NCBI RefSeq assembly: GCF_003634105.1
Contig: NZ_RBIQ01000008.1
Coordinates: 186,001 to 250,000 of the forward strand
Source of the DNA: Maribacter vaceletii
Lineage (GTDB): Bacteria > Bacteroidota > Bacteroidia > Flavobacteriales > Flavobacteriaceae
Reading direction: 5' to 3'
Length of the DNA stretch: 64,000 nucleotides
Shown here: positions 42,080 through 51,436 of the stretch, in pieces
How positions within the stretch are numbered: position 1 is the first letter of the stretch
Layout: each line of letters begins with the position of its first letter
Notes under the pieces: generated by a model
Seen by the model: only the letters and a program-made list of their open reading frames with translations
Database searches by the model: none
Told to the model about the DNA's origin: nothing
Translations under genes and position numbers: made by a program

Positions 42080-42403
42080 ATGTACACAAACGGGACACAA
42101 TTTAACTTTGTAAAAGGCGCAGTAGGCGTTATAAACACTAAACTAGGAGAAACCTTAAAAAGACTTAATCAAATATTATATGGCGTTGTAGAAGCAAAGC
42201 CTTATACTTTTGATTGGGATTATATAATTAAAGAATATGAAGCTACCTGCGCAGGTGGTGATATAGATGAGTTTTGCTCTAGTTTTGTTCATGGCTACGC
42301 CATGATGAATAACTTTTTAAGCGACCATGCTATAAAAGAAGCTATGTATGTAGAGCTTAGAGCAAATTTAATTGCTAAAAGAGTAAGTGGAGAAATAGCA
42401 TAA
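42080..42403 (+). CDS. hypothetical protein, 107 residues
   Basis: A soluble, mostly helical protein (MYTNGTQFNFVKGAVGVINT and later FDWDYIIKEYEATCAGGDID), with two Cys in a CAGGDIDEFC segment. No known family. It follows the membrane protein by 10 nt on the same strand and is probably co-transcribed with it. Confidence 0.6.
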   Translation: MYTNGTQFNFVKGAVGVINTKLGETLKRLNQILYGVVEAKPYTFDWDYIIKEYEATCAGGDIDEFCSSFVHGYAMMNNFLSDHAIKEAMYVELRANLIAKRVSGEIA

Positions 42404-42455
42404 ATATGTAAATGCTAAACACACCAAATGATTAAAACATATTGGAGAACTGTTA

Positions 42456-42602
42456 TTAACTAACTAGTTCTTCATTTGTGTTATCTTCTGTAATGTCATA
42501 GTCTTGAAAAATACCACAAGAAATGTTTTCTTTAATTAAAGATTTTTCAGATTTTTTCTTGCTATTTAAAATAGCTTCTATTTCAGGAGAAAGATATTTC
42601 AT
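42456..42602 (-). CDS. small hypothetical ORF, 48 residues
   Basis: On the minus strand an intact frame reads MKYLSPEIEAILNSKKKSEK and then SLIKENISCGIFQDYDITED, ending NTNEELVS. It is acidic at the C terminus and has one Cys. It shows no signal peptide or membrane segment. The composition is protein-like, but there is no independent support. The pattern of a charged leader and a Cys-Gly core with an acidic tail could fit a small regulatory or precursor peptide; this is speculation. Confidence 0.4.
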   Translation of the reverse strand: MKYLSPEIEAILNSKKKSEKSLIKENISCGIFQDYDITEDNTNEELVS

Positions 42603-42832
42603 AATGCCTAAATTTTAAATTTCTATAAAAACGTTGTAATTATTACTTTGTTGTGTAATTCTTACATTTTTTTTCTTACAACGAATTAAATACAGTACAA
42701 TAGTACTTTCTTTTGTTGTTTTTATCTAACAATTTACAAATACTTTGTGATTTATTAACAGAAATTTATACTATCACCTATAAAAAACACACTTTTTTAG
42801 TTGAAAGTAACTAGTTCCTAGTTAAGTTGCTT

Positions 42833-43465
42833 CTATTCTACACCAAGCTGTTTTAATATATAATTTAATATCAACATCCAATTCATCTTTAATAATAAAG
42901 ATGCTGTAGGTATATTGTCATCTTCAATAGCAGCTATAATAGCCTCATGCTGATTGTCTGTTCTATTGTAAAAAAATTCGTTTTTCATAAACGCATTTTC
43001 ATAGAAAAAGATTCTTGTTTTTAAATCTGTCAAAACCTGTAGTGCTATATCATTTGTATAATATTTAGTAAGTAAGTTATGAAACTCAAAATCGGCATTA
43101 ATTCTAGAAATAGCATCTGGTGCATTTTCAAATACTATTTGTTGTTCTTTTAATCTTTCTATAGCTGTGGCAGAAAAATCACTATTCTCTATTGCCAAAA
43201 CTTCTAAATTGGCTACTAATTCATACAAATCACTAGCTTCTTTGGCATTTAATGCTGCAATTACAAAACCTCTATTTGGTATTGCTTTAATAATATTAGC
43301 TTGTTGTAATTGTGTTAATGCTTCTCTAATAGGGGTAACACTAACGTTTAATTTTCTTGCTAATGCAGCTAAATTAATTGTATTTCCTATTTGCAAATTA
43401 CCAAGCACCATTTGTTTAAGCAAATGTTCTCTAACCTGATCTCTTAATACTAGTTTTTGTGCCAT
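42833..43465 (-). CDS. GntR/FadR-type transcriptional regulator (FCD domain)
   Basis: The 210-residue protein has an N-terminal winged HTH (about 5-70; LAALARKLNVSVTPIREALT, then NRGFVIA) and an all-helical FCD-type ligand-binding domain (about 80-205), in which FEFHNLLTKYY and the His-containing helix near the C terminus are typical. FCD regulators respond to small carboxylates or sugars and usually bind TnGTnnnACnA-type dyads. One such dyad (ATCGTATACGAT) lies 16 nt upstream of the start, pointing to autoregulation. Confidence 0.9.
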   Translation of the reverse strand: MAQKLVLRDQVREHLLKQMVLGNLQIGNTINLAALARKLNVSVTPIREALTQLQQANIIKAIPNRGFVIAALNAKEASDLYELVANLEVLAIENSDFSATAIERLKEQQIVFENAPDAISRINADFEFHNLLTKYYTNDIALQVLTDLKTRIFFYENAFMKNEFFYNRTDNQHEAIIAAIEDDNIPTASLLLKMNWMLILNYILKQLGVE

Positions 43466-43481
43466 TATACAAAGATAACGT

Positions 43482-43493
43482 ATCGTATACGAT
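43482..43493 (-). promoter_or_regulatory. palindromic operator upstream of the GntR gene
   Basis: ATCGTATACGAT is an exact 12-bp palindrome with a GTATAC core, the core seen in many FadR/FCD-family operators. It begins 16 nt before the GntR start codon and could also serve the divergent lipoprotein gene at 43586. Confidence 0.6.
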
Positions 43494-43585
43494 TTTATGA
43501 TAGTAATGTTATCGAAAATGAATAATATAAAACACTAAAAACCAAAAAAGTACGTTTGACTCCCGTAACCTAAATTTATTTTAAA

Positions 43586-44389
43586 ATGAAAAAATTACTT
43601 AAAAATGTAAAAATTATAGCTACTCTTGCTTTAGTAGTATCTATATTTAATAGCTGTAGTGATGATACAGATAGTAGTACTGACAATTCTATTGAAAAAG
43701 AAGAGATTACTTCTGTATTAGCTGCTGAAGGAGTTTCTAATGTAGCAGACACTATTATTACTGATTTATTTGCCGAAAATGGTACTTCTGGAAAACAAGG
43801 AACTTCAAACAAGACATCGGAATGTCATTCTATTGTTTTTAATGAAAATGGATATACTGCCACTTTTAATAATTGTGTTTTAAACGGAACAGATAATGTA
43901 AATGGTAGTGTAGATATTACTTTTAGTGTTGAAAATGAAATAATTACGTATACAGCAACCTATGACGCTTTTTATGTTGGAGATATTAAGATAGATGGAA
44001 CTAAAAGCTTTACAGTAAGTTCATCAACTATGCAATCTGAGGTTTCTTTTACGGTTCTTAATGCTATTACAATAGTTATGGCTGATGGTTCGGTTGTTTC
44101 TGAAAATGGAACAAAAACAGTTCGTTTAACTACTGGTGCAACAGACGCAACAAGTACTTTTACTGTAGAGGGTGATTGGACCCTAAAAGTAGATGAAACT
44201 ACGTATGCTATAGTAGTGCAAAATACTCTAGAAGGAAACTTAGCTTGTGAGCATTTTACTGCAGGTATAATGAGTTTAAGTAAAAACGGATTACTTGTAA
44301 AAGTTAATTTTGGAGAAGGTACATGTGACGCTAATGCTACGGTTATTTATCCAAACGGAATTACAGAAGATATTTTATTAAACGAGTAA
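43586..44389 (+). CDS. lipoprotein of unknown function
   Basis: The 267-residue protein has a lipoprotein signal (VVSIFNSC, Cys at about 24) followed by a Ser/Thr/Asp-rich linker (SDDTDSSTDNS) and a beta-rich domain. Regular strands such as CHSIVFNENGYTATFNNCVL and FTVEGDWTLKVDETTYAIVV, plus four Cys that may form two disulfides, are visible. No known family. It is divergent from the GntR gene and shares its upstream region. Confidence 0.7.
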   Translation: MKKLLKNVKIIATLALVVSIFNSCSDDTDSSTDNSIEKEEITSVLAAEGVSNVADTIITDLFAENGTSGKQGTSNKTSECHSIVFNENGYTATFNNCVLNGTDNVNGSVDITFSVENEIITYTATYDAFYVGDIKIDGTKSFTVSSSTMQSEVSFTVLNAITIVMADGSVVSENGTKTVRLTTGATDATSTFTVEGDWTLKVDETTYAIVVQNTLEGNLACEHFTAGIMSLSKNGLLVKVNFGEGTCDANATVIYPNGITEDILLNE

Positions 44390-44402
44390 AATATAGTAAT
44401 AT

Positions 44403-44442
44403 AAAAAGAAAAGGCTTCGTAACTACGAAGCCTTTTCTTTTT
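44403..44442. terminator. bidirectional intrinsic terminator
   Basis: A perfect 19-bp stem (AAAAAGAAAAGGCTTCGTA and its complement) with loop AC. It ends the lipoprotein gene on the plus strand and overlaps the stop of the minus-strand cytochrome gene. Confidence 0.95.
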
Positions 44443-45904
44443 ATAAAGTTTTTAAATACTCCAGTACAGCTTTACGCTCCTCATCTGAGAATTTATCTCC
44501 AAATCGGTGTCCGCCATTACCATAACCTTTTAATGTGGTATCATAGGTGTTTTTATCTGTTTGACTACTTTCTACGGTATAATTCCACCCTAATTTCACA
44601 TAGTCGTAATCGTTAGTATTGAAAGTCCTTTTCCAAAACTTAGGTCTTTCTTTACTATGTAGCATATCTTCTAAAGTTGGCACAGAGGCATTATGCAAAT
44701 ATGGTGCTGTAGCCCAAATTCCATCTAAAGGAGGAGCTATATAACCACCTTCAGGAGTTAATATTAAAGGGTCCGTAGTACTACCAAACCAGCCAGTATT
44801 AAACCAATCAAAAAAATAAGTACTTTCCTCTGTTACGGTAGTATAGTGGTTAGATAATTCGGGGTCCGTTTCTACACTCTCTAAAGCTACTAATAGGTTA
44901 GGGTAAGCACCATTTTCTCCATACGTTCCATGACAAGTAGCGCAAGTACCATTAAATAATTCTTTTCCAGTGGTTGCTAATTGCTCATTTATAGCTTCGG
45001 GATACTTTGGAGCTTCTAAAGTTTCTATATATGCTAAAACATCTACCGTATTTTCGTCTAACTCTGCTGCTTTAGTAACATCTGTAAGAGTAAGCATACT
45101 TGCACCAATCATAGATTTACAAAAATCTAATCTTCCCATGGCGTTATAGAAAATAGCGTTTTTCTTTTTTAATAACCACCAAGCAGGAACATCGGTTGGT
45201 ATAACTTCATCTGGTAATTCTACATAAGGTTCATTAGACCAAGCAAGCGTATTTTTATCTCTATGAGAAACCAAAACTTCTGCAATTTTATTTGCGGTAT
45301 TTACCCCTCTACTTTTAGTAATTGTTTTAGGAGCTATGGCTTCAATACTTTTTCTAAATTGGTCATAGGCTTCCCATTCTTCACTATCTGCTCCATAAAC
45401 AAAAGGAATGGCAACATTTAATGTTTGTGTTTGGATTGCTCGGTTAACCGTAAAATCAGAATCATGACTACCCAAACCAATTATGTATTCGTTATTTATT
45501 CTAGAAGAATGACAATTTAAACAATTAGGAGCAACAACACGCACCCCATTACTAGCTGTGACTGCAGTATAATCATAAGGAATTACAGCATTGTCTCCTG
45601 TTCTATTTAATACATTACTTGTGTCTTCTCCATTCCCTTGTACAAAGGCATTATACGGAACTCCAGAACTCATATAATTACCAGATAATAAATACTCTTT
45701 ACCGGCTTCTGCATTACCATTTCGTTGTTCAGAAAAAGGTATTGGTTGGGTTTTTATAACCACAGTTTCTTCTTCTGGTTCTTTATCTATTATTACTTCG
45801 GATGCACTATCACTAGAACAAGACAATAGACATAGTTTTACAGAAAAAATAATTCCTAGTAAAAATATATTCTTTCTACTTTTTAAAAAATTAAAAATCT
45901 TCAT
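44441..45904 (-). CDS. dihaem cytochrome c lipoprotein (RoxA/peroxidase-like)
   Basis: The 487-residue periplasmic or outer-membrane protein has a lipoprotein signal (KLCLLSC). Two c-type haem motifs are present: CLNCH in VVAPNCLNCHSSR (about 140) and CATCH in NGTCATCHGTYG (about 330). The C-terminal block YIAPPLDGIWATAPYLHNAS followed by VPTLEDMLHS is characteristic of the RoxA/di-haem cytochrome c peroxidase-like group, in which the ATAPYLHN loop lies near the haem. Function may be peroxidase or oxygenase. The stop lies within the bidirectional terminator. Confidence 0.87.
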   Translation of the reverse strand: MKIFNFLKSRKNIFLLGIIFSVKLCLLSCSSDSASEVIIDKEPEEETVVIKTQPIPFSEQRNGNAEAGKEYLLSGNYMSSGVPYNAFVQGNGEDTSNVLNRTGDNAVIPYDYTAVTASNGVRVVAPNCLNCHSSRINNEYIIGLGSHDSDFTVNRAIQTQTLNVAIPFVYGADSEEWEAYDQFRKSIEAIAPKTITKSRGVNTANKIAEVLVSHRDKNTLAWSNEPYVELPDEVIPTDVPAWWLLKKKNAIFYNAMGRLDFCKSMIGASMLTLTDVTKAAELDENTVDVLAYIETLEAPKYPEAINEQLATTGKELFNGTCATCHGTYGENGAYPNLLVALESVETDPELSNHYTTVTEESTYFFDWFNTGWFGSTTDPLILTPEGGYIAPPLDGIWATAPYLHNASVPTLEDMLHSKERPKFWKRTFNTNDYDYVKLGWNYTVESSQTDKNTYDTTLKGYGNGGHRFGDKFSDEERKAVLEYLKTL

Positions 45905-46414
45905 GGAATAATTTTAAATTCTAATCCCTAAAAATACACTATAATTAAACGAGTCTATTTTTCAATAGATATTATGTTACTATTTATCGATTAATAACAT
46001 TTTAAAGTTCATTTAGGTTAGCTTTTCACTAAATAATTGCAACATTCCAAACCTGTCTTAATTAGTTAAATAACCAATATAGTAAAAGTAGTAATAATAT
46101 ATTGTAAAAATATGTATGTCAAACACTTACAACATGCAAAAAAGAATTTTTCATTTTCATATGCGGAATTAAAATTTGGATCAAAGTATTTAAAATCGAA
46201 TACTTATAGGTTTCATTACTATTTTTTTACACACAATTCTTTTAAAAATTTGCTAGAAATAGTATCTTTACAGCAGGTTTAATGTAATATACACATCAGT
46301 AAATTACATTTATTAGGGTTAATTTTTTTCTGATTAAATTTTTTAGCACTCTTCAAGTAATTATTTTATTTCACATTAAGCCATATAACTAATTCCCTAA
46401 CTTAATAAGTAATA
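45905..46414. other. 510-nt gene-poor region before the cold-shock gene
   Basis: The region is AT-rich. The only notable frame is 46112-46282 (56 codons, MYVKHLQHAKKNFSFSYAEL onward), which has no family and could be chance. TATCTTTA at 46264-46271 is one base from a -7 box and may belong to the downstream cold-shock gene, which would then have a long leader of about 140 nt. Confidence 0.3.
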
Positions 46415-46873
46415 ATGGCAAAGTCGCAACAAACGTTTAATAAAAGTGAAAAAGAAAAAAAGCGTTTAAAAAAACGTGAAGAAAAAAGAAAAAAAATGCT
46501 TGCTCGTAAAGAAGAAGCAAAAGAAAATGGAAAAAAAGGTATTCCAATGGCTTATGTAGATTTTAATGGAAACCTTGTAGATACTCCGCCAGACCCATCT
46601 ATGAAAGTAGAAATTGAAGCAGAAGATATTGTTTTAGGTATTCCTAAAAAAATAGAAGGGGAAGAAGAAGAATTTGACCCAGTACGTAATGGTAAAGTAT
46701 CTTTCTTTGATACCTCTAAAGGATTTGGTTTTATCATAGATTCTGATAATCAAGAGAAGTATTTTTGCCACGTTAGCGGTTTAATAGATGAAATTGCTGA
46801 AAATGATAAAGTTTCTTTTGAATTAGAAAAAGGAATGAAAGGGATGAATGCTGTACGAGTAAAGAAAATTTAA
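46415..46873 (+). CDS. cold-shock domain protein
   Basis: The 152-residue protein has a very basic N-terminal region (about 1-35, with KKRLKKREEKRKKMLARKEE) and an acidic linker. A cold-shock/S1-like OB domain (about 84-150) follows: GKVSFFDTSKGFGFIIDSDN carries RNP1, and KYFCHVSGL corresponds to RNP2. It binds single-stranded RNA or DNA and may act as an RNA chaperone. The basic tail is larger than in the standard 70-residue Csp proteins and should help RNA binding. Confidence 0.9.
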   Translation: MAKSQQTFNKSEKEKKRLKKREEKRKKMLARKEEAKENGKKGIPMAYVDFNGNLVDTPPDPSMKVEIEAEDIVLGIPKKIEGEEEEFDPVRNGKVSFFDTSKGFGFIIDSDNQEKYFCHVSGLIDEIAENDKVSFELEKGMKGMNAVRVKKI

Positions 46874-46920
46874 TTACATAGAAGTAACATACGTTATTAT
46901 TGTTACAGAAATAATATACT

Positions 46921-46953
46921 AAAGGTGGTAATTTTATATTACTGCCTTTTTTG
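46921..46953 (+). terminator. intrinsic terminator after the cold-shock gene
   Basis: Stem AAAGGTGGTAAT / ATTACTGCCTTT (two G-U pairs) with a short loop and a T tract. Confidence 0.8.
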
Positions 46954-47006
46954 TTTTATAATTGCATTGAATTGTAAATTCACGTTTCAAAATAAATATA
47001 CTATCC

Positions 47007-49547
47007 ATGAAAAAATTTATTCCAATAATTATAGCCTTATTAGTTGTCATATCTTCTTATGGTCAAAAAGAATTAACAACTAACCTTAAACGAGAAATAG
47101 ATTTTAATTTTGATTGGAAATTTAAATTACAAAAAGACACTACTTCACTAAAGAAAACACCTTTAAATGATGAAGATTGGCGAGATATTAGATTGCCACA
47201 TGATTGGAGTGTAGAAATGTCTTTTAGTGAATCTTTAGAAGGAGCTACAGGATATTTACCTGGTGGAGTAGGTGTATATCAAAAACATTTTAAAACCCCT
47301 GCTAAGAAATCAGAAAAGAATACCTATATCTTATTTGATGGAGTTTATAATAATGCTACATTTTGGTTAAATGGTAAATTACTTGGAGAAAACCCTTATG
47401 GATATTCTCCTGTTTATTTTGATATAACAAATGCTTTAAATGAAGGAGGGCAAGAGAACGTTCTAACGGTTCATGTAGACCACTCTCGTTATGTAGATAG
47501 CCGTTGGTATACCGGTAGTGGTATATATAGAAACGTAAAATTGGTAACTCTTAATAAATTGCATATTCCAATCTGGGGAACTTATCTTACTACACCAGAA
47601 ATAAGCAAAGAAGAGGCTAAAGTGTCTATTGCTGTAACTGTAGAAAATAAAGAAGAATTCAACAATAAATTTGAGCTTTCTACAAAAATAATAGACAAAA
47701 ATGGAAATAAAGTAGCTTTAAAAACAGATAGTAAATTAAAACTTAAAAAAGGCTCTAAAAGTACTTTTAATCAAGAAATAATAGTAGTAAATCCAGAACT
47801 ATGGGATACCGAAAATCCTACTATGTATAAGGCAGTAACTTCTATTAGTAAAAATGGAGAAATTATAGATGAGTATACTACTCCTTTTGGCATAAGAAGT
47901 TTACATTTTGATGTAAAATCTGGTTTTTATTTAAATGGAGTAAATACAGATGTAAAAGGAATTTGTATTCATCATGATGGAGGTTTAGTAGGTGCAGCTG
48001 TCCCAGAAGGAGTTTGGAGACGTAGATTTAAAATACTAAAAGCAGCTGGTGTAAATGCCATTAGAACTTCTCACAACCCTTTTTCTGAAGAATTTTTGAA
48101 TTTGTGTGATGAAATGGGAATTTTAATCCAGAATGAAGTTTTTGATGAATTAGATTACCCAAAAGATAAAAGACAAAATTACCATGATAGGCATAATGAT
48201 TATATTTCTCGTGGCTATACAGAACACTTTCAAAAATGGGGAAAAAGTGATTTAACTCGTACGCTTTTAAGAGATAGAAACCACCCAAGTGTATTTCAAT
48301 GGAGTGTAGGTAATGAAATTGAATGGACGTATTTACATTATAGATATGTTACAGGTTTTTGGAAAGACCCTAACGACCCACAAAAATCTGGAAAATACTG
48401 GGGAAGTGCTCCTATGTTTAGTCCTGAGGAAATGAAAAAAAGATATGAAGCTTCTAAAAAAGGAGAATATATTTTAGCAGAAACAGCAAAAAAAGTAAAT
48501 GGTTGGATTAAAGAATTAGATCCTAGTAGAGTAACTACAGCAAATTTAGTTGTTCCACAAACAAGTCTAGTAAGTGGTTATGCGGATGCTGTAGATATAG
48601 CAGGGTTTAGTTACAGAAATAAAGATATTCCATGGGCATTAGAACATTTCCCGAATAAACAAATTACAATAAATGAAAACCCAGGTACTTGGGATGACTG
48701 GAAACAAGTGATTGAAAATCCAGGGATATATAGCATTTTTATGTGGACAGGGATTGATTATATGGGAGAACGCGATGGGGATTGGCCAGCCAAAAGTGGA
48801 TGGGGAGATATGTTAGATTTAGCTGGATTTAAGCTTCAAGGTTGGAATTACTTTAAAAGCATATGGGTAAACAAACCCCATATATCATTAGGTACGGTGC
48901 CTTTAGCAGATTCTGGTTTTAAAGAAAGTGGTTTTTCGGCACAGCAATTACCTGAAAATGCGGCAGCATACAAATGGAGAGATACCAATACACATTGGAA
49001 TTATAAAGAAGGAGAAACTGTAGTGGTAGAGGTATGTTCTAACTATTCTATTGTAGAATTATTTATAAATGGACGTTCTTTAGGAAGGCGTAGTATGTCT
49101 GAAAGTCCAGACCGTTTATTTAGATGGACTATACCTTATGAAGCTGGTACATTAACTGCAAAAGCAGGTTTTGATGGTAGCGAAATTACAGCAGAAATAG
49201 AAACTACTACTAAACCAGTTGCGTTTACTTTAACAGCAGATAAAACCAACCTAAAATCTGACGCCTATGATGTTTCTCATCTAATTGTTGAATTGGTTGA
49301 TGAAAAGGGAAGAGTAGTAAAGACTGAAAATGCTAAAATTGAATTTGAAATACAAGGCCCAGCTATATTATTAGGAGTAGATAATGGCGCAAGAGAAAAT
49401 ATTCAAGATTTTCAATCCAATACAATAGTTACAGCAAAAGGGCATAGTTTAGCAATTATACAATCTACTAAAGAATCCGGTAAAATTAAAGTCATTGCTA
49501 AATCAGAACTTTATGGTACTCAAGAAATTATAATTAATTCAAACTAA
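47007..49547 (+). CDS. glycoside hydrolase family 2 (beta-galactosidase/glucuronidase-like)
   Basis: The 846-residue secreted enzyme begins with a signal peptide (residues 1-19, VISSYGQ). Domains in order: a jelly-roll sugar-binding domain with RLPHDWSVEM and WYTGSGIYRNV; an Ig-like domain; a TIM barrel with GICIHHDGGLVGAAVPEGVW, NAIRTSHNPFSEEF and the acid/base Glu in VGNEIEWTY; and C-terminal Ig-like domains (DUF4982-like and a Big-type module). The nucleophile is expected near ITINENPGTWDDW. It attacks beta-linked galactosides, mannosides or glucuronides; specificity cannot be read. No SusCD pair is adjacent. Confidence 0.9.
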   Translation: MKKFIPIIIALLVVISSYGQKELTTNLKREIDFNFDWKFKLQKDTTSLKKTPLNDEDWRDIRLPHDWSVEMSFSESLEGATGYLPGGVGVYQKHFKTPAKKSEKNTYILFDGVYNNATFWLNGKLLGENPYGYSPVYFDITNALNEGGQENVLTVHVDHSRYVDSRWYTGSGIYRNVKLVTLNKLHIPIWGTYLTTPEISKEEAKVSIAVTVENKEEFNNKFELSTKIIDKNGNKVALKTDSKLKLKKGSKSTFNQEIIVVNPELWDTENPTMYKAVTSISKNGEIIDEYTTPFGIRSLHFDVKSGFYLNGVNTDVKGICIHHDGGLVGAAVPEGVWRRRFKILKAAGVNAIRTSHNPFSEEFLNLCDEMGILIQNEVFDELDYPKDKRQNYHDRHNDYISRGYTEHFQKWGKSDLTRTLLRDRNHPSVFQWSVGNEIEWTYLHYRYVTGFWKDPNDPQKSGKYWGSAPMFSPEEMKKRYEASKKGEYILAETAKKVNGWIKELDPSRVTTANLVVPQTSLVSGYADAVDIAGFSYRNKDIPWALEHFPNKQITINENPGTWDDWKQVIENPGIYSIFMWTGIDYMGERDGDWPAKSGWGDMLDLAGFKLQGWNYFKSIWVNKPHISLGTVPLADSGFKESGFSAQQLPENAAAYKWRDTNTHWNYKEGETVVVEVCSNYSIVELFINGRSLGRRSMSESPDRLFRWTIPYEAGTLTAKAGFDGSEITAEIETTTKPVAFTLTADKTNLKSDAYDVSHLIVELVDEKGRVVKTENAKIEFEIQGPAILLGVDNGARENIQDFQSNTIVTAKGHSLAIIQSTKESGKIKVIAKSELYGTQEIIINSN

Positions 49548-49672
49548 TTAAGTAATTTAATACTATAAAAGTTTTTTAGATACACCTATATATAATTTAT
49601 AAATGGTGAAACTACCAATTGTCTTAATTTTTAGACATTTAAACAAAAAGGAACAGAGTTTTTATTAAAAAA

Positions 49673-49705
49673 TTGGGCAAAACCCTATAAAAGGCCGTAA
49701 TTTTG
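49673..49705 (+). promoter_or_regulatory. Bacteroidota promoter of the second helicase gene
   Basis: TTG at 49673-49675 and the perfect -7 box TAATTTTG at 49698-49705 are separated by 22 nt. The box overlaps the TTG that begins the longest frame, so translation must start downstream (ATG 49718 or 49727). Confidence 0.6.
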
Positions 49706-49717
49706 CAGTCCCGAGAA

Positions 49718-51280
49718 ATGAAAGGTATGGCAAACTTATCACACGAAGTACAAGAAAAAAAGACAGATAAAGAACTTTATAGCTATCAGAAAGGAGCAAT
49801 AGACCAAGTTTTTGAAAAATTTGATAGTGCTCCCGATGATTACCATCTTCTTTACCAGCTACCAACAGGTGGAGGTAAAACAGTAATATTTTCAGAACTG
49901 GTTAGGCAATACTTAAAAAACCACAATAAGAAGGTTTTAGTAATGACACACCGTGTAGAACTTTGTAACCAAACCTCTAAAATGCTTACGAGCTTTGGGG
50001 TGGTAAACAAAGTGGTTAATAGTACTGCTAACCTTGAGGACCAGGACGAATACGTTTGTTTTGTGGCAATGGTTGAAACTTTAAATAACAGGTTAAATGA
50101 TGATATGTTAGATATATCAGACGTTGGATTGGTTATTATTGATGAAGCCCACTATAACTCGTTTAATAAATTATTTAAGTTCTTTAATAATTCTTTTATA
50201 CTTGGTGTTACAGCAACACCACTAAGTTCTAACAAGAACTTACCAATGAAAGATAATTATGATGAGTTAATTGCAGGAGAGAGTATTGGTTCGCTTATAG
50301 AAAATGAGTTTTTAGCAAAAGCAGAAGTTTTTCAGTATGATATGGGACTTACTTCTTTAGAAGTTGGTTCTAATGGAGATTATACCGTTAAATCCTCTGA
50401 AGATTTATATTCTAGCCCTGCCATGTTAGAAAAGCTTTTAGATGCCTATAAGAAGCACTCTAAAGGTAAAAAAACACTTATTTTTAATAATGGTATTAAT
50501 ACCTCTATACATGTGTATCATACTTTTGATGCTGCAGGTATACCGGTAAGGCATTTAGATAATACCGCTACTAAAAAACAACGAAAAGAAATTCTTAATT
50601 GGTTTAAAGAAACACCAGATGCTGTATTAACATCGGTTAGTATTTTAACTACTGGTTTTGATGAACCTACTATAGATACTATTATATTAAATAGAGCAAC
50701 AAAATCACTTACTCTATATTACCAAATGATTGGTCGTGGTTCTCGTATTTTAAATAACAAATCTACTTTTAAGGTTATTGATTTAGGAAATAACTATTAC
50801 AGATTTGGACCATGGGGAGCAGATTTAGATTGGCAAACTATATTTAATAATCCTAATTTCTACATGGATAGATTGCAGGATGATGATGATATTGAAGCTA
50901 ATTTTAGACATGAAATGTCTGAAGAGGTTAGAGCAGAATTTCCTAAATCTAAAGAGGTTTATTTTGATATAAAAGCAACCTATATTAGTGCAACTTCTAA
51001 TGGAGAGTCCTCTAAAGTTGTTTTAGAGCGTTCTATTGCACAACACGCATATATTTGTATAGAAAACAGTGAAGATGTTTATGATGCTTTAGGCTTAGCT
51101 AAATTACTTGCAGAAGATATAAACAATAGAATACAAACCTATGCTAAATGTATAAGCAGAAGTACTTTTAATTTTTTACATTGGTTAAAAGACGATTATA
51201 AAAAGAAATTAAATGCTTATTTAAGAGCAAATTTTGATACGGTCTTTGAAGATATTCATGGTTACCCACCAGAAGATTAA
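49718..51280 (+). CDS. DEAD/DEAH-box superfamily 2 helicase, copy 2
   Basis: The 520-residue helicase is a paralogue of the gene at 16858. It has Walker A LPTGGGKT, DEAH in VIIDEAHYNSF, VTATP, KTLIFNNGINTSIHVYHTF, SILTTGFDEPT and QMIGRGSR in the same order and spacing. The Bacteroidota -7 box at 49698-49705 excludes a start at the earlier TTG, leaving ATG 49718 or ATG 49727. The C-terminal region diverges most between the copies. No partner gene is adjacent. It is closed by a strong terminator. Confidence 0.9.
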   Translation: MKGMANLSHEVQEKKTDKELYSYQKGAIDQVFEKFDSAPDDYHLLYQLPTGGGKTVIFSELVRQYLKNHNKKVLVMTHRVELCNQTSKMLTSFGVVNKVVNSTANLEDQDEYVCFVAMVETLNNRLNDDMLDISDVGLVIIDEAHYNSFNKLFKFFNNSFILGVTATPLSSNKNLPMKDNYDELIAGESIGSLIENEFLAKAEVFQYDMGLTSLEVGSNGDYTVKSSEDLYSSPAMLEKLLDAYKKHSKGKKTLIFNNGINTSIHVYHTFDAAGIPVRHLDNTATKKQRKEILNWFKETPDAVLTSVSILTTGFDEPTIDTIILNRATKSLTLYYQMIGRGSRILNNKSTFKVIDLGNNYYRFGPWGADLDWQTIFNNPNFYMDRLQDDDDIEANFRHEMSEEVRAEFPKSKEVYFDIKATYISATSNGESSKVVLERSIAQHAYICIENSEDVYDALGLAKLLAEDINNRIQTYAKCISRSTFNFLHWLKDDYKKKLNAYLRANFDTVFEDIHGYPPED

Positions 51281-51298
51281 ATTTTCGGTATAAAATAT

Positions 51299-51334
51299 AA
51301 AAGCTCCTTTGTAAAGATTCAAAGGAGCTTTTTT
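51299..51334 (+). terminator. intrinsic terminator of the second helicase gene
   Basis: A 13-bp perfect stem AAAAGCTCCTTTG / CAAAGGAGCTTTT, then a T tract. Confidence 0.93.
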
Positions 51335-51436
51335 GTTTTTAGCATTTTTCTAACATATTTTAAAATAATTTACATATTAGGATATATTTTATGTAATTTT
51401 CATTTTTTCAGTTAAAAAATAACCAATAATTACCAT

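Noticed and set aside
46112-46282. 56-codon frame in the gene-poor region before the cold-shock gene
   Set aside because: No family, no signal or membrane segment, no nearby promoter upstream; kept only as a note in the intergenic entry.
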